Origin: Microcaldota archaeon
Lineage (GTDB): Archaea; Micrarchaeota; Micrarchaeia; Micrarchaeales; CABMGC01
Length of the DNA: 6,777 nucleotides
Direction of reading: 5' to 3'
Assembly (NCBI GenBank): GCA_021850955.1
Contig: JAJZKH010000037.1
Coordinates: 1 to 6,777 of the forward strand
Every line of letters starts with the position of its first letter. The stretch's first letter is position 1. Positions 1-5,488 of the stretch are shown here, piece by piece. A program made the position numbers and the translations under genes. Below the pieces are notes generated by a model. It saw only the letters and a program-made list of their open reading frames with translations. It was not told the DNA's origin and did not search any database.

Positions 1-343
1 GAAAGAATTTATACGAGTCTTGGTGTATTATTTCGTTGGCTTGGAAATAAAAAACGTAATTTTGACCTCTTTTGACTTCATTTCTAACTATATTTAGAGT
101 TGTATTTGCCATTTTATTAATTATTTCGCCATTTTTATTTCCTTGTAATTCTAGCTTTGTATGATATATATGTATTCTATTATTTTTTAATAATTGTAAA
201 ATTTTGGTAGTGCTATCTTTCGAGGCGTCTAGTATATATATATCGTCACATACCATTAAGTGTGAATAGATGGCTTCTAAAAATGGGTAACCCTGCGAAT
301 AAACATCAAACAAAGGTATAAATCCTATTATGTGACTAGCCAT
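1..343 (-). CDS. GT2-like glycosyltransferase, N-terminal part (runs off left edge)
   Basis: The reverse strand is open from an ATG at 343 to the left edge, giving 114 residues beginning MASHIIGFIPLF with no stop. The N-terminus looks like a GT-A (GT2-like) fold: a beta strand (IIGFIPL), then GYPFLEAIYSHLMVCDDIYI and DASKDSTT at about residues 40-47, in the place of the usual DGxSxDGT loop. Residues YFQANEIIHQ at about 99-108 match a motif I recall as YxQADExxHE in a family of archaeal and bacterial GT2-like proteins; here the Asp is Asn. In-frame upstream codons contain no other ATG before a TAG at about 377-379. There is no SD, but a TATA-like box lies about 30 bp upstream, so the mRNA may be nearly leaderless. 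The likely role is sugar transfer in surface glycan assembly. The C-terminal half is not visible, so substrate and activity are open. Confidence 0.75.
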   Translation of the reverse strand, partial: MASHIIGFIPLFDVYSQGYPFLEAIYSHLMVCDDIYILDASKDSTTKILQLLKNNRIHIYHTKLELQGNKNGEIINKMANTTLNIVRNEVKRGQNYVFYFQANEIIHQDSYKFF

Positions 344-365
344 ACATTCATTTTTAGGAAGTTGA

Positions 366-378
366 ATTCTTAAATACT
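366..378 (-). promoter_or_regulatory. Candidate archaeal TATA box for the leftmost GT gene
   Basis: On the minus strand this reads AGTATTTAAGAAT. It is centred about 30 bp before the ATG at 343, with an A-rich stretch (GCAAAAG) just upstream that could serve as a BRE. An archaeal start 26-27 bp downstream would fall at about 346, leaving a leader of only a few bases. This fits the absence of an SD. TATA-like strings are common in AT-rich DNA, so the call is tentative. Confidence 0.35.
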
Positions 379-553
379 AATACTTTTGCACTATAATAAA
401 TTTGTAGGAACTTCCTCCTTTTTTCTCTTTGTAGTCAGGAAAAGCATCGTAAAAACGTTAAACCTGTAATTGCGATAAACGGAAGGAGGGTTTTACAGAT
501 CACCAGTGCCAAAAGACTCTGAATACGACAAAAAGAATGATATAATATAAAGA

Positions 554-579
554 GTATCCTCTAGGCTGAAATAGGATAC
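554..579 (-). terminator. Candidate hairpin terminator after the GT2 gene
   Basis: A perfect 7-bp inverted repeat, GTATCCT (554-560) and AGGATAC (573-579), encloses a 12-base loop. It starts 16 bases past the stop codon of the gene at 595-1548. Read on the minus strand, the stem is preceded by GTTTTTGG and followed by the T-rich TCTTTATATT and later CTTTTTG. Archaeal termination depends mainly on T tracts, so the T runs may matter more than the stem. Confidence 0.35.
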
Positions 580-594
580 ACCAAAAACTTATAG

Positions 595-1548
595 TTAAAT
601 TTTATTTTTAGCAATTATAGGTATGCTAGATTTTTTATACATGCTTAAAGCTTTGATAAAACCCAGAATATTGAATTTTAATCTCATAACTATCTCACTA
701 GATGATCTAATACTAAATTCTGGCTCTATCTTTATAAAAGCCTGAACTGTATTATATATTAAGTTAAGAAGCAGGAATCTTTTCTCCCATCTAAATAGGA
801 ATATCCAATCATTTCTTAAAGAAAAATATGTTAGTTGCTCACTTGTCCATTTTTTCTTTATATTATATTTCATAGTGCTATAACGTTCCAAATGTATTAT
901 ATTTGTATTGCTAACATAATAAGTTTTATAACCATTTGTTGCTGCCCTTTTACAAAAATCTGTTTCCTCGTAAAAAAATGGTAGGTATACTTCATCTATT
1001 AAACCAACTTTTTGTATCACTTCCCTTTTGATTAGAAATACTGCTCCTATTACTGCTTCGACATAACCATTTTTATTTTTATTTTTTATATTGATTAATG
1101 TGTAAAATTTTTCGCTATAGAACTTACCTTCACAAGTCCTGCCATCCGGATACGTTAACTTGCAACCTATTATCCCTACATCACTTAATTTCTCACCTAC
1201 ACTAACAATTTTTTTTAACCATTTAGTTTCATTAAATATTAGATCGTCATTTAAAAGCAATATATAATCTAAATTTTTATATTTTTTAAATGCATACTCG
1301 ATCGCTTTATTGTTAGCGTATCCAAAACCTTTATTTTTAACCTTTAGCAAATCAAAATTTTTAAAGTTTGATTTTACAAATTCTCGTGATTCATCCGTAC
1401 TTTCCGCGTCAACTACAATTACCTTCAAATTCTTATAATTAACTTCTTTGAGAGTTTTTAAAGTAACTTTGAGTATTGATTCGTTCCCATATTTTATTGC
1501 AATTCCATTCCAATTTAGAACTATTGCAACAACCAGCGGCTCAACCAT
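595..1548 (-). CDS. Glycosyltransferase family 2, WbbL/rhamnosyltransferase-like (COG1216 type)
   Basis: This 317-residue protein is a typical full-length GT2 enzyme with a GT-A fold. It transfers a sugar from a nucleotide donor to a growing glycan, probably lipid-linked, at the cytoplasmic membrane face. Visible landmarks are VVAIVLNWNG (6-15), the nucleotide-binding loop VVDAESTDES (45-54), NKGFGYANN (72-80), the metal-binding LLLNDDLIF (97-105), GAVFLIKREVI (168-178) and FYEETDFCKRA (192-202), whose acidic residues fit the catalytic-base region. H219 matches the conserved His near the domain end. There is no clear transmembrane helix. The ATG at 1548 is fixed by an in-frame TAA six codons upstream. 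No SD is present; a TATA box about 34 bp upstream suggests a very short leader. The gene is flanked by two long spacers, so it is probably a single-gene transcript. Donor and acceptor cannot be read from sequence; "rhamnosyltransferase" is only a family name. Confidence 0.9.
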   Translation of the reverse strand: MVEPLVVAIVLNWNGIAIKYGNESILKVTLKTLKEVNYKNLKVIVVDAESTDESREFVKSNFKNFDLLKVKNKGFGYANNKAIEYAFKKYKNLDYILLLNDDLIFNETKWLKKIVSVGEKLSDVGIIGCKLTYPDGRTCEGKFYSEKFYTLINIKNKNKNGYVEAVIGAVFLIKREVIQKVGLIDEVYLPFFYEETDFCKRAATNGYKTYYVSNTNIIHLERYSTMKYNIKKKWTSEQLTYFSLRNDWIFLFRWEKRFLLLNLIYNTVQAFIKIEPEFSIRSSSEIVMRLKFNILGFIKALSMYKKSSIPIIAKNKI

Positions 1549-1576
1549 TAAATCATATAAATATTAAGGACTTTGG

Positions 1577-1591
1577 ACTTATAAACTTTTC
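1577..1591 (-). promoter_or_regulatory. Candidate archaeal BRE/TATA promoter for the GT2 gene at 595-1548
   Basis: The minus strand reads CGAAAAGTTTATAAG: a purine-rich BRE-like CGAAAAG followed by the TATA-like TTTATAA. The box is centred near 1582, which puts an archaeal transcription start near 1555 and a leader of about 7 bases before the ATG at 1548. This agrees with the absence of an SD. It is the best promoter match in the window, though still a pattern match only. Confidence 0.45.
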
Positions 1592-1797
1592 GTCAGTGTC
1601 TTCTTCACAGACAATATCGAAGAATCCCGAACGTCTTAATGGAATAAACAGTGCTGATTGTCAACACTCAAAATATCCTGCTTTCTGCCATAGTTCTTGG
1701 TCGCTGATTCAGTTGTCTGGTAGATGCTGTAATTACTGTAGCGAACGTCTCAAAAACTGCCCTAGTATCCAATTTAATAAAGTACAATATTTTCTGG

Positions 1798-1822
1798 AAT
1801 AGCATAGAAGTTGAATGCTATT
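1798..1822. repeat. Perfect 8-bp inverted repeat with 9-base loop
   Basis: AATAGCAT (1798-1805) and ATGCTATT (1815-1822) form a perfect stem. It adjoins the stop codon of the 54-codon minus-strand frame at 1822-1986 and the TAG of the plus-strand frame ending at 1802. No T tract follows directly on either strand, so it does not look like a simple terminator. Its role is unknown. Confidence 0.5.
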
Positions 1823-2155
1823 TAGGTATCTGTATTATCTATAATATTGTAGGTGTGTTTGGCACACTTATTTACATGTGAATATGCACATAGTAGTCGC
1901 AGAACGAGACTTGCAGCTTCTTCGATTGTGAATCTCCCAATCGGGTAGTTGCATTCTTTTCTGAAATCTCTTCTTCTTTTGTTCATAACGAATACAACAT
2001 GCTGTCAATCATACCACTATTCTAGAAAGTTGACAAATTAAATTTTTGTGAAACTTTTAATTGAGTGTCTCGCTTTTCTTTTGTTGTATTTCCGATATAG
2101 TACATATATTTATTGCGGTACCTAATCTAATCTCTTGTAATAGATAAGCCCTCTC

Positions 2156-2167
2156 ATACTTAAGTAT
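2156..2167. repeat. 12-bp perfect palindrome ATACTTAAGTAT
   Basis: This is a perfect dyad with no spacer. It could be a dimeric regulator site, but it lies far from any recognised promoter and chance is a fair explanation in AT-rich DNA. Confidence 0.3.
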
Positions 2168-2297
2168 TGAATTAACGCAATATGGTATATTGGAAGGTTG
2201 TAAGTTAGTAATGGAAATAATGGCCATAGGCTGCCTTAAGTACGGTATAAGGTGGATTTGAAACTAATTGGCTATCGTTCGTAAACCTTCATTTTGA

Positions 2298-3326
2298 TCA
2301 AACCTTTACTTTTTTTAGAATGTATTCTGCTCTTTTTTTAGGAGTATGATATTTAAAGAAGTGTTTTTGGCCATTCCTTGCAATTTCAAACCATTCATTA
2401 CTTTTTATTACATACTTTTCAAACTTTTGCTTTAATTCATCAAAATCTTTAAAAAATAAAGCAGATTCTTCATCTACAAAGTCATTTGGTATATTTATTG
2501 GGGTTCTTTGGGCTAGCAATGCAGTGCCATAACAAGGTATTTCCCAATATCTCCAAGTATCGTAGCCCGTACCTCGAGTAGAAAGTCCTAATTTGCTATC
2601 CTTAATTATTCTAGTATACCTTTTTTTATTAATAATTTTTGTACTTATAAAGCCTTTAATTTTATTTTTAGTTAGATATTCTTTTAGCATCTTTATGTAC
2701 CTCTCCCTTTCTGAATTGTTATTGTGTCCAACAAAGGAAAGATCATAGCTTCTATCTCTCTTTATTTTATACTTTATAGGATTCGCTACAGTTAAAGGTA
2801 TTGGTGCGACATTAAACTTTTTTTGGTAGGATAAACCAATGGGCAGATTCCAATAAGAAAACCATCGCCTTTTCTTTCCAACAGTACCTGGAGTTCTGCT
2901 TAGTTCATAATAATATCTTGAAATCCATTCTAATTTTTTAAGTTTTGTTATGGGCCACTTATAAAGTTCCCTTTTAAAGTAATAAGATATCTCCGGATGT
3001 CTATAAATGCGCCTGATAAAGAAATCATCTATGCCATCAATAAAAATTTTTCTAACATTCGTTTTCTTATTTAGTACTGAATAAAAGTATTTATCTAAAA
3101 AGGCACTATTGAAAAATAGTATATAATCAAAATTATCAATCTCTTCTAATACATAATTACCATAAACGTTTTTATAATTTAGTATATTTATCGGTGTGTA
3201 ATTTATCTTATAATCTTCGGGTTTATAAAAAAAGACATTATTCTTCCCGATTAGATCTGAAAATCCGTTGTATAGTGAGTCTTCCAAAAAAATGCCCCTA
3301 TATATGCTGTAAAAAAGTATTTTCAT
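2298..3326 (-). CDS. CgeB-like glycosyltransferase (GT-B fold, Glyco_trans_1_2-type C-terminus)
   Basis: This 342-residue protein resembles CgeB (spore maturation protein)-type GTs, a GT-B group widespread in bacteria and archaea and not tied to sporulation. The N-terminal half starts with a beta strand (MKILFYSIYRG) and has FIDGIDDFF (95-103) followed by YFKRELY (116-122), as in relatives. The C-terminal donor-binding half shows YDLSFVGH (194-201), GTGYDTWRYWEIPCYG (252-267), which is the usual R-x-x-E-x-x-x-x-G region, then DEESALFFKD (285-294) and the closing KYHTPKKRAEYIL (325-337). The ATG at 3326 is supported by an SD 7 bases upstream. The gene follows the GT2 gene at 3344-4348 after 17 bases and is the last gene of the block. 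It probably adds one sugar to the same glycan. The substrate is unknown. The sampled part (2581-2700) is only about 21% GC. Confidence 0.8.
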   Translation of the reverse strand: MKILFYSIYRGIFLEDSLYNGFSDLIGKNNVFFYKPEDYKINYTPINILNYKNVYGNYVLEEIDNFDYILFFNSAFLDKYFYSVLNKKTNVRKIFIDGIDDFFIRRIYRHPEISYYFKRELYKWPITKLKKLEWISRYYYELSRTPGTVGKKRRWFSYWNLPIGLSYQKKFNVAPIPLTVANPIKYKIKRDRSYDLSFVGHNNNSERERYIKMLKEYLTKNKIKGFISTKIINKKRYTRIIKDSKLGLSTRGTGYDTWRYWEIPCYGTALLAQRTPINIPNDFVDEESALFFKDFDELKQKFEKYVIKSNEWFEIARNGQKHFFKYHTPKKRAEYILKKVKV

Positions 3327-3333
3327 AATTTTA

Positions 3334-3340
3334 ACCTCTC
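3334..3340 (-). promoter_or_regulatory. Shine-Dalgarno site for the CgeB-like gene
   Basis: The minus strand reads GAGAGGT, 7 bases before the ATG at 3326, in the 17-base gap between two genes. It is the only clear SD at a gene start in this window, as expected for an internal operon gene translated by reinitiation or direct ribosome binding. Confidence 0.7.
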
Positions 3341-3343
3341 TTT

Positions 3344-4348
3344 TTATTTTCGACTTTTTATTGCGTGCATATATATAAGTTTTAAAATAATTACTTTAAA
3401 GACAAGTGAGATAATCGTCTGTAGCACCAAAGAGATGCTACTTTTAGAATAATGCTTGCTATTCAAGAATAGAATATAATCGCTCGTAGTTATAGAATAA
3501 TTTTTTCTCCCAGTATTAAATAGATTATAATATATTTTAGTTTCGATCAAATTTATTTTATACATAATTTCAAGCTGTGTGCCCTTTGCAATTTTATACA
3601 GCATTTTTGTTTCTTCATATGCCTTTTTAGTAAGCTCGGCTTCGCTTAAACAGAATTCATTAAACGTGTCTAGCTTACCATGCGTTACCTGCCCCGATCC
3701 ATGAATTCTATAACGTGTCAGTGCCTTTTTATCTGCAAGTATCTCGACTTTGCTCAATAATGCGATTAATAGCAGAAAAGCGTCTAATGAAACCCCTATT
3801 TTTTTAAGTTCATTTACATTCTTTCTTATAAGTTTTTTCTTTACTGCCATTGAACTTGCATTCTCTTGAATATGCCATCTTTGAATAATTTCATTAAGAT
3901 TATTTTTATTATCCTTGATTAACAAAGTTGAATAATTTAATGAAAAATTGCATACATTTTTCTTAACATTCTTATTATTTTCATTAATTATGCTGTACGA
4001 ATTATGATAAAAACTTAAATTGGGATTTTCTTTAAAATACTTATACACAAATTTTAATTTATCAACTTCAAATTCATCATCGTCATCTAAAAATGCAATG
4101 ACTTGGCCTCTAATCTTATTAAGTGCACTTACTAGCCTAACGCCCTCCTTTTTACTCTGATTGTATACGCTTTTTATTTTGTATTTTTTAAGTAGTGTGT
4201 CTATTTTTTTATCTTTAAATGCTTTAATTACTAGTATTTCGTATTTTTGTTTATCTAGCGTTTGGTTTAATACAGACATTATAGCATTTTCGATAAATTT
4301 TTTTCTTTTATAAGCCTGGATTATTACAGTTATAAAGGGCTTAGACAA
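3344..4348 (-). CDS. Glycosyltransferase family 2 with atypical nucleotide-binding motif, TTG start
   Basis: This is a 334-residue GT2 enzyme. The N-terminal strand and helix ITVIIQAYKRKKFIENAIMS (6-25), the metal-binding FLDDDDEF (86-93), the NASSMAVKK segment (163-171), SLDAFLLLIAL (187-197) and YRIHGSGQVTHG (213-224) fit the fold. The usual VVDDGSxD loop is replaced by EILVIKAFKDKKID (37-50). I recall a similar VVKNFxDxxID pattern in GT2 proteins of Thermoplasmata and Sulfolobales, which favours an archaeal source. The C-terminus is hydrophobic at about 303-328, perhaps a membrane anchor. The start is a TTG (4346-4348): an in-frame TAA lies five codons upstream, no ATG precedes, and the next Met (residue 24) would remove the first beta strand. 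The upstream gap is 90 bp, so the gene may be co-transcribed with the GT4 pair or use its own promoter. Donor and acceptor are unknown. Confidence 0.87.
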   Translation of the reverse strand: MSKPFITVIIQAYKRKKFIENAIMSVLNQTLDKQKYEILVIKAFKDKKIDTLLKKYKIKSVYNQSKKEGVRLVSALNKIRGQVIAFLDDDDEFEVDKLKFVYKYFKENPNLSFYHNSYSIINENNKNVKKNVCNFSLNYSTLLIKDNKNNLNEIIQRWHIQENASSMAVKKKLIRKNVNELKKIGVSLDAFLLLIALLSKVEILADKKALTRYRIHGSGQVTHGKLDTFNEFCLSEAELTKKAYEETKMLYKIAKGTQLEIMYKINLIETKIYYNLFNTGRKNYSITTSDYILFLNSKHYSKSSISLVLQTIISLVFKVIILKLIYMHAIKSRK

Positions 4349-4365
4349 AATATCACGGTCTTATG

Positions 4366-4373
4366 TATTATAA
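4366..4373 (-). promoter_or_regulatory. Weak candidate TATA box before the TTG-start GT2 gene
   Basis: The minus strand reads TTATAATA, centred about 22 bp before the TTG at 4348. That is slightly close for a standard archaeal promoter with a leaderless start. A second AT box, TTTTAAAA (4415-4422), would give a leader of about 44 bases. GTGAT three bases before the TTG could pair weakly with the 16S rRNA end. Read-through from the GT4 pair is equally possible. Confidence 0.2.
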
Positions 4374-4438
4374 CAATAATGGGATGCTTCTTAAGTCTAA
4401 TTACTACAAAATTATTTTAAAAATTAATAATTCCAATT

Positions 4439-5488
4439 CTATTCTAATACTTTCCTGTATACATCTAATGTTTCTCTTGCACATTTTTCCCATGTAAAGC
4501 TTCTCGCATAGTCTGTTGCCTTCTTTCTCAATTTTTCATTGTAGCCATTTTCCTTCAAGTTTTCTATTATCTGGGCCATGTGCTTTGGGCTCTCTGCTTC
4601 GAAGCAGTACTTTCTAACTTCTTTTGGGATCTTTCCGTATTTATAGATTATCACTGGAAGGCCGCGGGATTGAGCTTCGAGAATAGGTAAGCCGAAGCTT
4701 TCATATGGCGTTGGAAATACAAATATGTCAAAGGAATCGTAAATTTCTATAATCTTCTCCCCAGGTGCATAACCTTTAAGGTGCACACGTTTATCCATTG
4801 ATATCTTATCTATTATCTTTTTATAATAAGCATTAGAAAATATAGGCTTACCCCAAACGTCCATGCTTATGTTTTTTTCTTTTACCAATTTAAACGCATC
4901 CAAAGCAAAAATAACATTTTTATTTGATGTAAGAATACCTAGGTAGCCAATCTTAAAATCCCTTTTATATCTGATTTTTTGTGGAATTTTTTGTTTTATA
5001 TATCTCTGATCCAGACCTAAGTTTATAACTGAAATTTTCTTGCTACTAATATTAAGATCGTTGCATAAATCCTCTTTTGTTTGAGTTGAATTAGCAATTA
5101 AATAATCAGAATAATTTAACAGCATGAAATTCATTTTTATTACAGAATTTAGCCATAAAAATGTTTTAAAATTTTTTTCGTATATAAATCTTGGTTGTTC
5201 TGGAGAAAAATGTACTGTAGTTATTAATTTCGTATTTTTTTTCTTTAGCAAAAATATTGGATCTTGAGAAATATTATGTATGATATCGTAATTGCTAACA
5301 TCCCTAAAAAGGAGCTTTATTGATATTGAAAATGCCCTGCCTATAAATGGCATTTGTTTTATTTCTATTTTATCTGTTTGGGGATTTAATCTTTTTAAGT
5401 TCTTAAATAGTTCTGGCATATACCTTTCTCTAGAGGAATACTTATTATAATCAAATTGGCCAGGTGATCCTGTTAGCCCTACCTTCAT
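4439..5488 (-). CDS. Glycosyltransferase family 4 (GT-B), second gene of tandem pair
   Basis: This 349-residue GT4 enzyme is a retaining GT-B transferase. The N-terminal acceptor domain has a short glycine-containing loop (GLTGSPGQF, 4-12), YDIIHNIS (67-74), TTVHFSPEQPR (90-100) and YLIANSTQTKEDL (129-141). The linker and donor domain start at FKIGYLGILTSNKN (178-191), where K190 matches the conserved phosphate-binding basic residue. The EX7E motif is E263 to E271 (ESFGLPILE). From P268 to the C-terminus it is 75/82 identical to the neighbouring GT4, while the preceding part is strongly diverged. Its ATG overlaps the TGA of the upstream gene in ATGA, which implies translational coupling. The last 246 coding bases are about 39% GC, against about 25% in the N-terminal half, so this segment looks imported or converted. 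It probably uses the same donor as its neighbour. The sugar is unknown. Confidence 0.92.
   Translation of the reverse strand: MKVGLTGSPGQFDYNKYSSRERYMPELFKNLKRLNPQTDKIEIKQMPFIGRAFSISIKLLFRDVSNYDIIHNISQDPIFLLKKKNTKLITTVHFSPEQPRFIYEKNFKTFLWLNSVIKMNFMLLNYSDYLIANSTQTKEDLCNDLNISSKKISVINLGLDQRYIKQKIPQKIRYKRDFKIGYLGILTSNKNVIFALDAFKLVKEKNISMDVWGKPIFSNAYYKKIIDKISMDKRVHLKGYAPGEKIIEIYDSFDIFVFPTPYESFGLPILEAQSRGLPVIIYKYGKIPKEVRKYCFEAESPKHMAQIIENLKENGYNEKLRKKATDYARSFTWEKCARETLDVYRKVLE
4442..4687 (-). repeat. Copy B of GT4 C-terminal module (partner at 5488-5733)
   Basis: These 82 codons encode PILEAQSRGLPV... to the penultimate codon. By hand, codon by codon, about 26 of 246 bases differ from 5488-5733, with no gaps and only 7 residue changes. 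Upstream of 4687 similarity falls sharply to scattered matches. Confidence 0.9.
5485..5488 (-). promoter_or_regulatory. ATGA stop/start overlap coupling the two GT4 genes
   Basis: On the minus strand AAAATGAAG holds the TGA of the first GT4 gene (5487-5485) and the ATG of the second (5488-5486). No SD precedes it. Such overlaps usually couple translation and support one mRNA for the pair. Confidence 0.8.

Larger units (their letters stand above)
344..594. other. 251-bp intergenic spacer, no gene seen
   Basis: This lies between the stop of the GT2 gene at 595 and the ATG of the leftmost GT gene. Neither strand has a frame with a credible start and length. It holds a candidate terminator hairpin (554-579), a candidate promoter (366-378) and two longer-range inverted repeats: CTGTAA (464-469) with TTACAG (493-498), and CCTCCTT (414-420) with AAGGAGG (483-489). 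The centre (421-540) is about 38% GC by hand count, clearly above the neighbouring genes. This could be a relic of older sequence or a structured RNA; nothing here decides between them. Confidence 0.6.
1549..2297. other. 749-bp spacer with no convincing gene; possible relic or structured region
   Basis: The longest open frames I can support from an ATG on the minus strand are short: 2057-2227 (56 codons, MAIISITNLQ...), 1822-1986 (54 codons, MNKRRRDFRKECN...) and 1668-1805 (45 codons, MLFQKILYF...). They lie one after another, separated by 70 and 16 bases, in different frames, and none has an SD. I do not recognise any of them, and frames this short are expected by chance. A plus-strand frame (1476-1802) is discussed under rejected items. 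Parts of the spacer reach about 38% GC (1621-1800), against roughly 21-27% in the adjacent genes I sampled. Inverted repeats occur at 1798-1822, 1851-1869, 2156-2167 and 2231-2255. It may be the remains of a decayed gene or mobile element, a non-coding RNA, or ordinary spacer. I see no paired terminal repeats of an insertion sequence. Confidence 0.5.

Noticed and set aside
479..550. Plus-strand stop-to-stop frame reading TEGGFYRSPVPKDSEYD...
   Set aside because: It has 23 codons, no start codon and no recognisable similarity. It looks peptide-like but is too short to support a gene or relic.
533..570. Possible C/D-box small RNA: AATGATA (C box-like) and CTGA (D box-like).
   Set aside because: The C box matches only partly, the internal D'/C' boxes are missing, and the CTGA lies in the loop of a hairpin better read as a terminator.
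1476..1802. Plus-strand open frame of 108 codons with several cysteines (RCCNYCSERLKNC near its end).
   Set aside because: Its first part is antisense to the conserved start of the GT2 gene. It has no SD or placed promoter, and I do not recognise the cysteine pattern. Chance is the simplest view, though the part after about 1560 belongs to the unexplained spacer.
2238..2252. GTACGGT resembling the 3' side of group II intron domain V.
   Set aside because: There is no matching 5' strand with the AGC triad, no bulge and no reverse transcriptase nearby.
2250..2272. tRNA T-arm-like string TTTCAAATCC on the minus strand.
   Set aside because: The 5-bp T stem does not pair and no acceptor, D or anticodon arm can be placed around it.
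1549..2297. Intact insertion sequence.
   Set aside because: I found no matched terminal inverted repeats, no flanking target duplication and no transposase frame longer than about 56 codons from an ATG on the minus strand.
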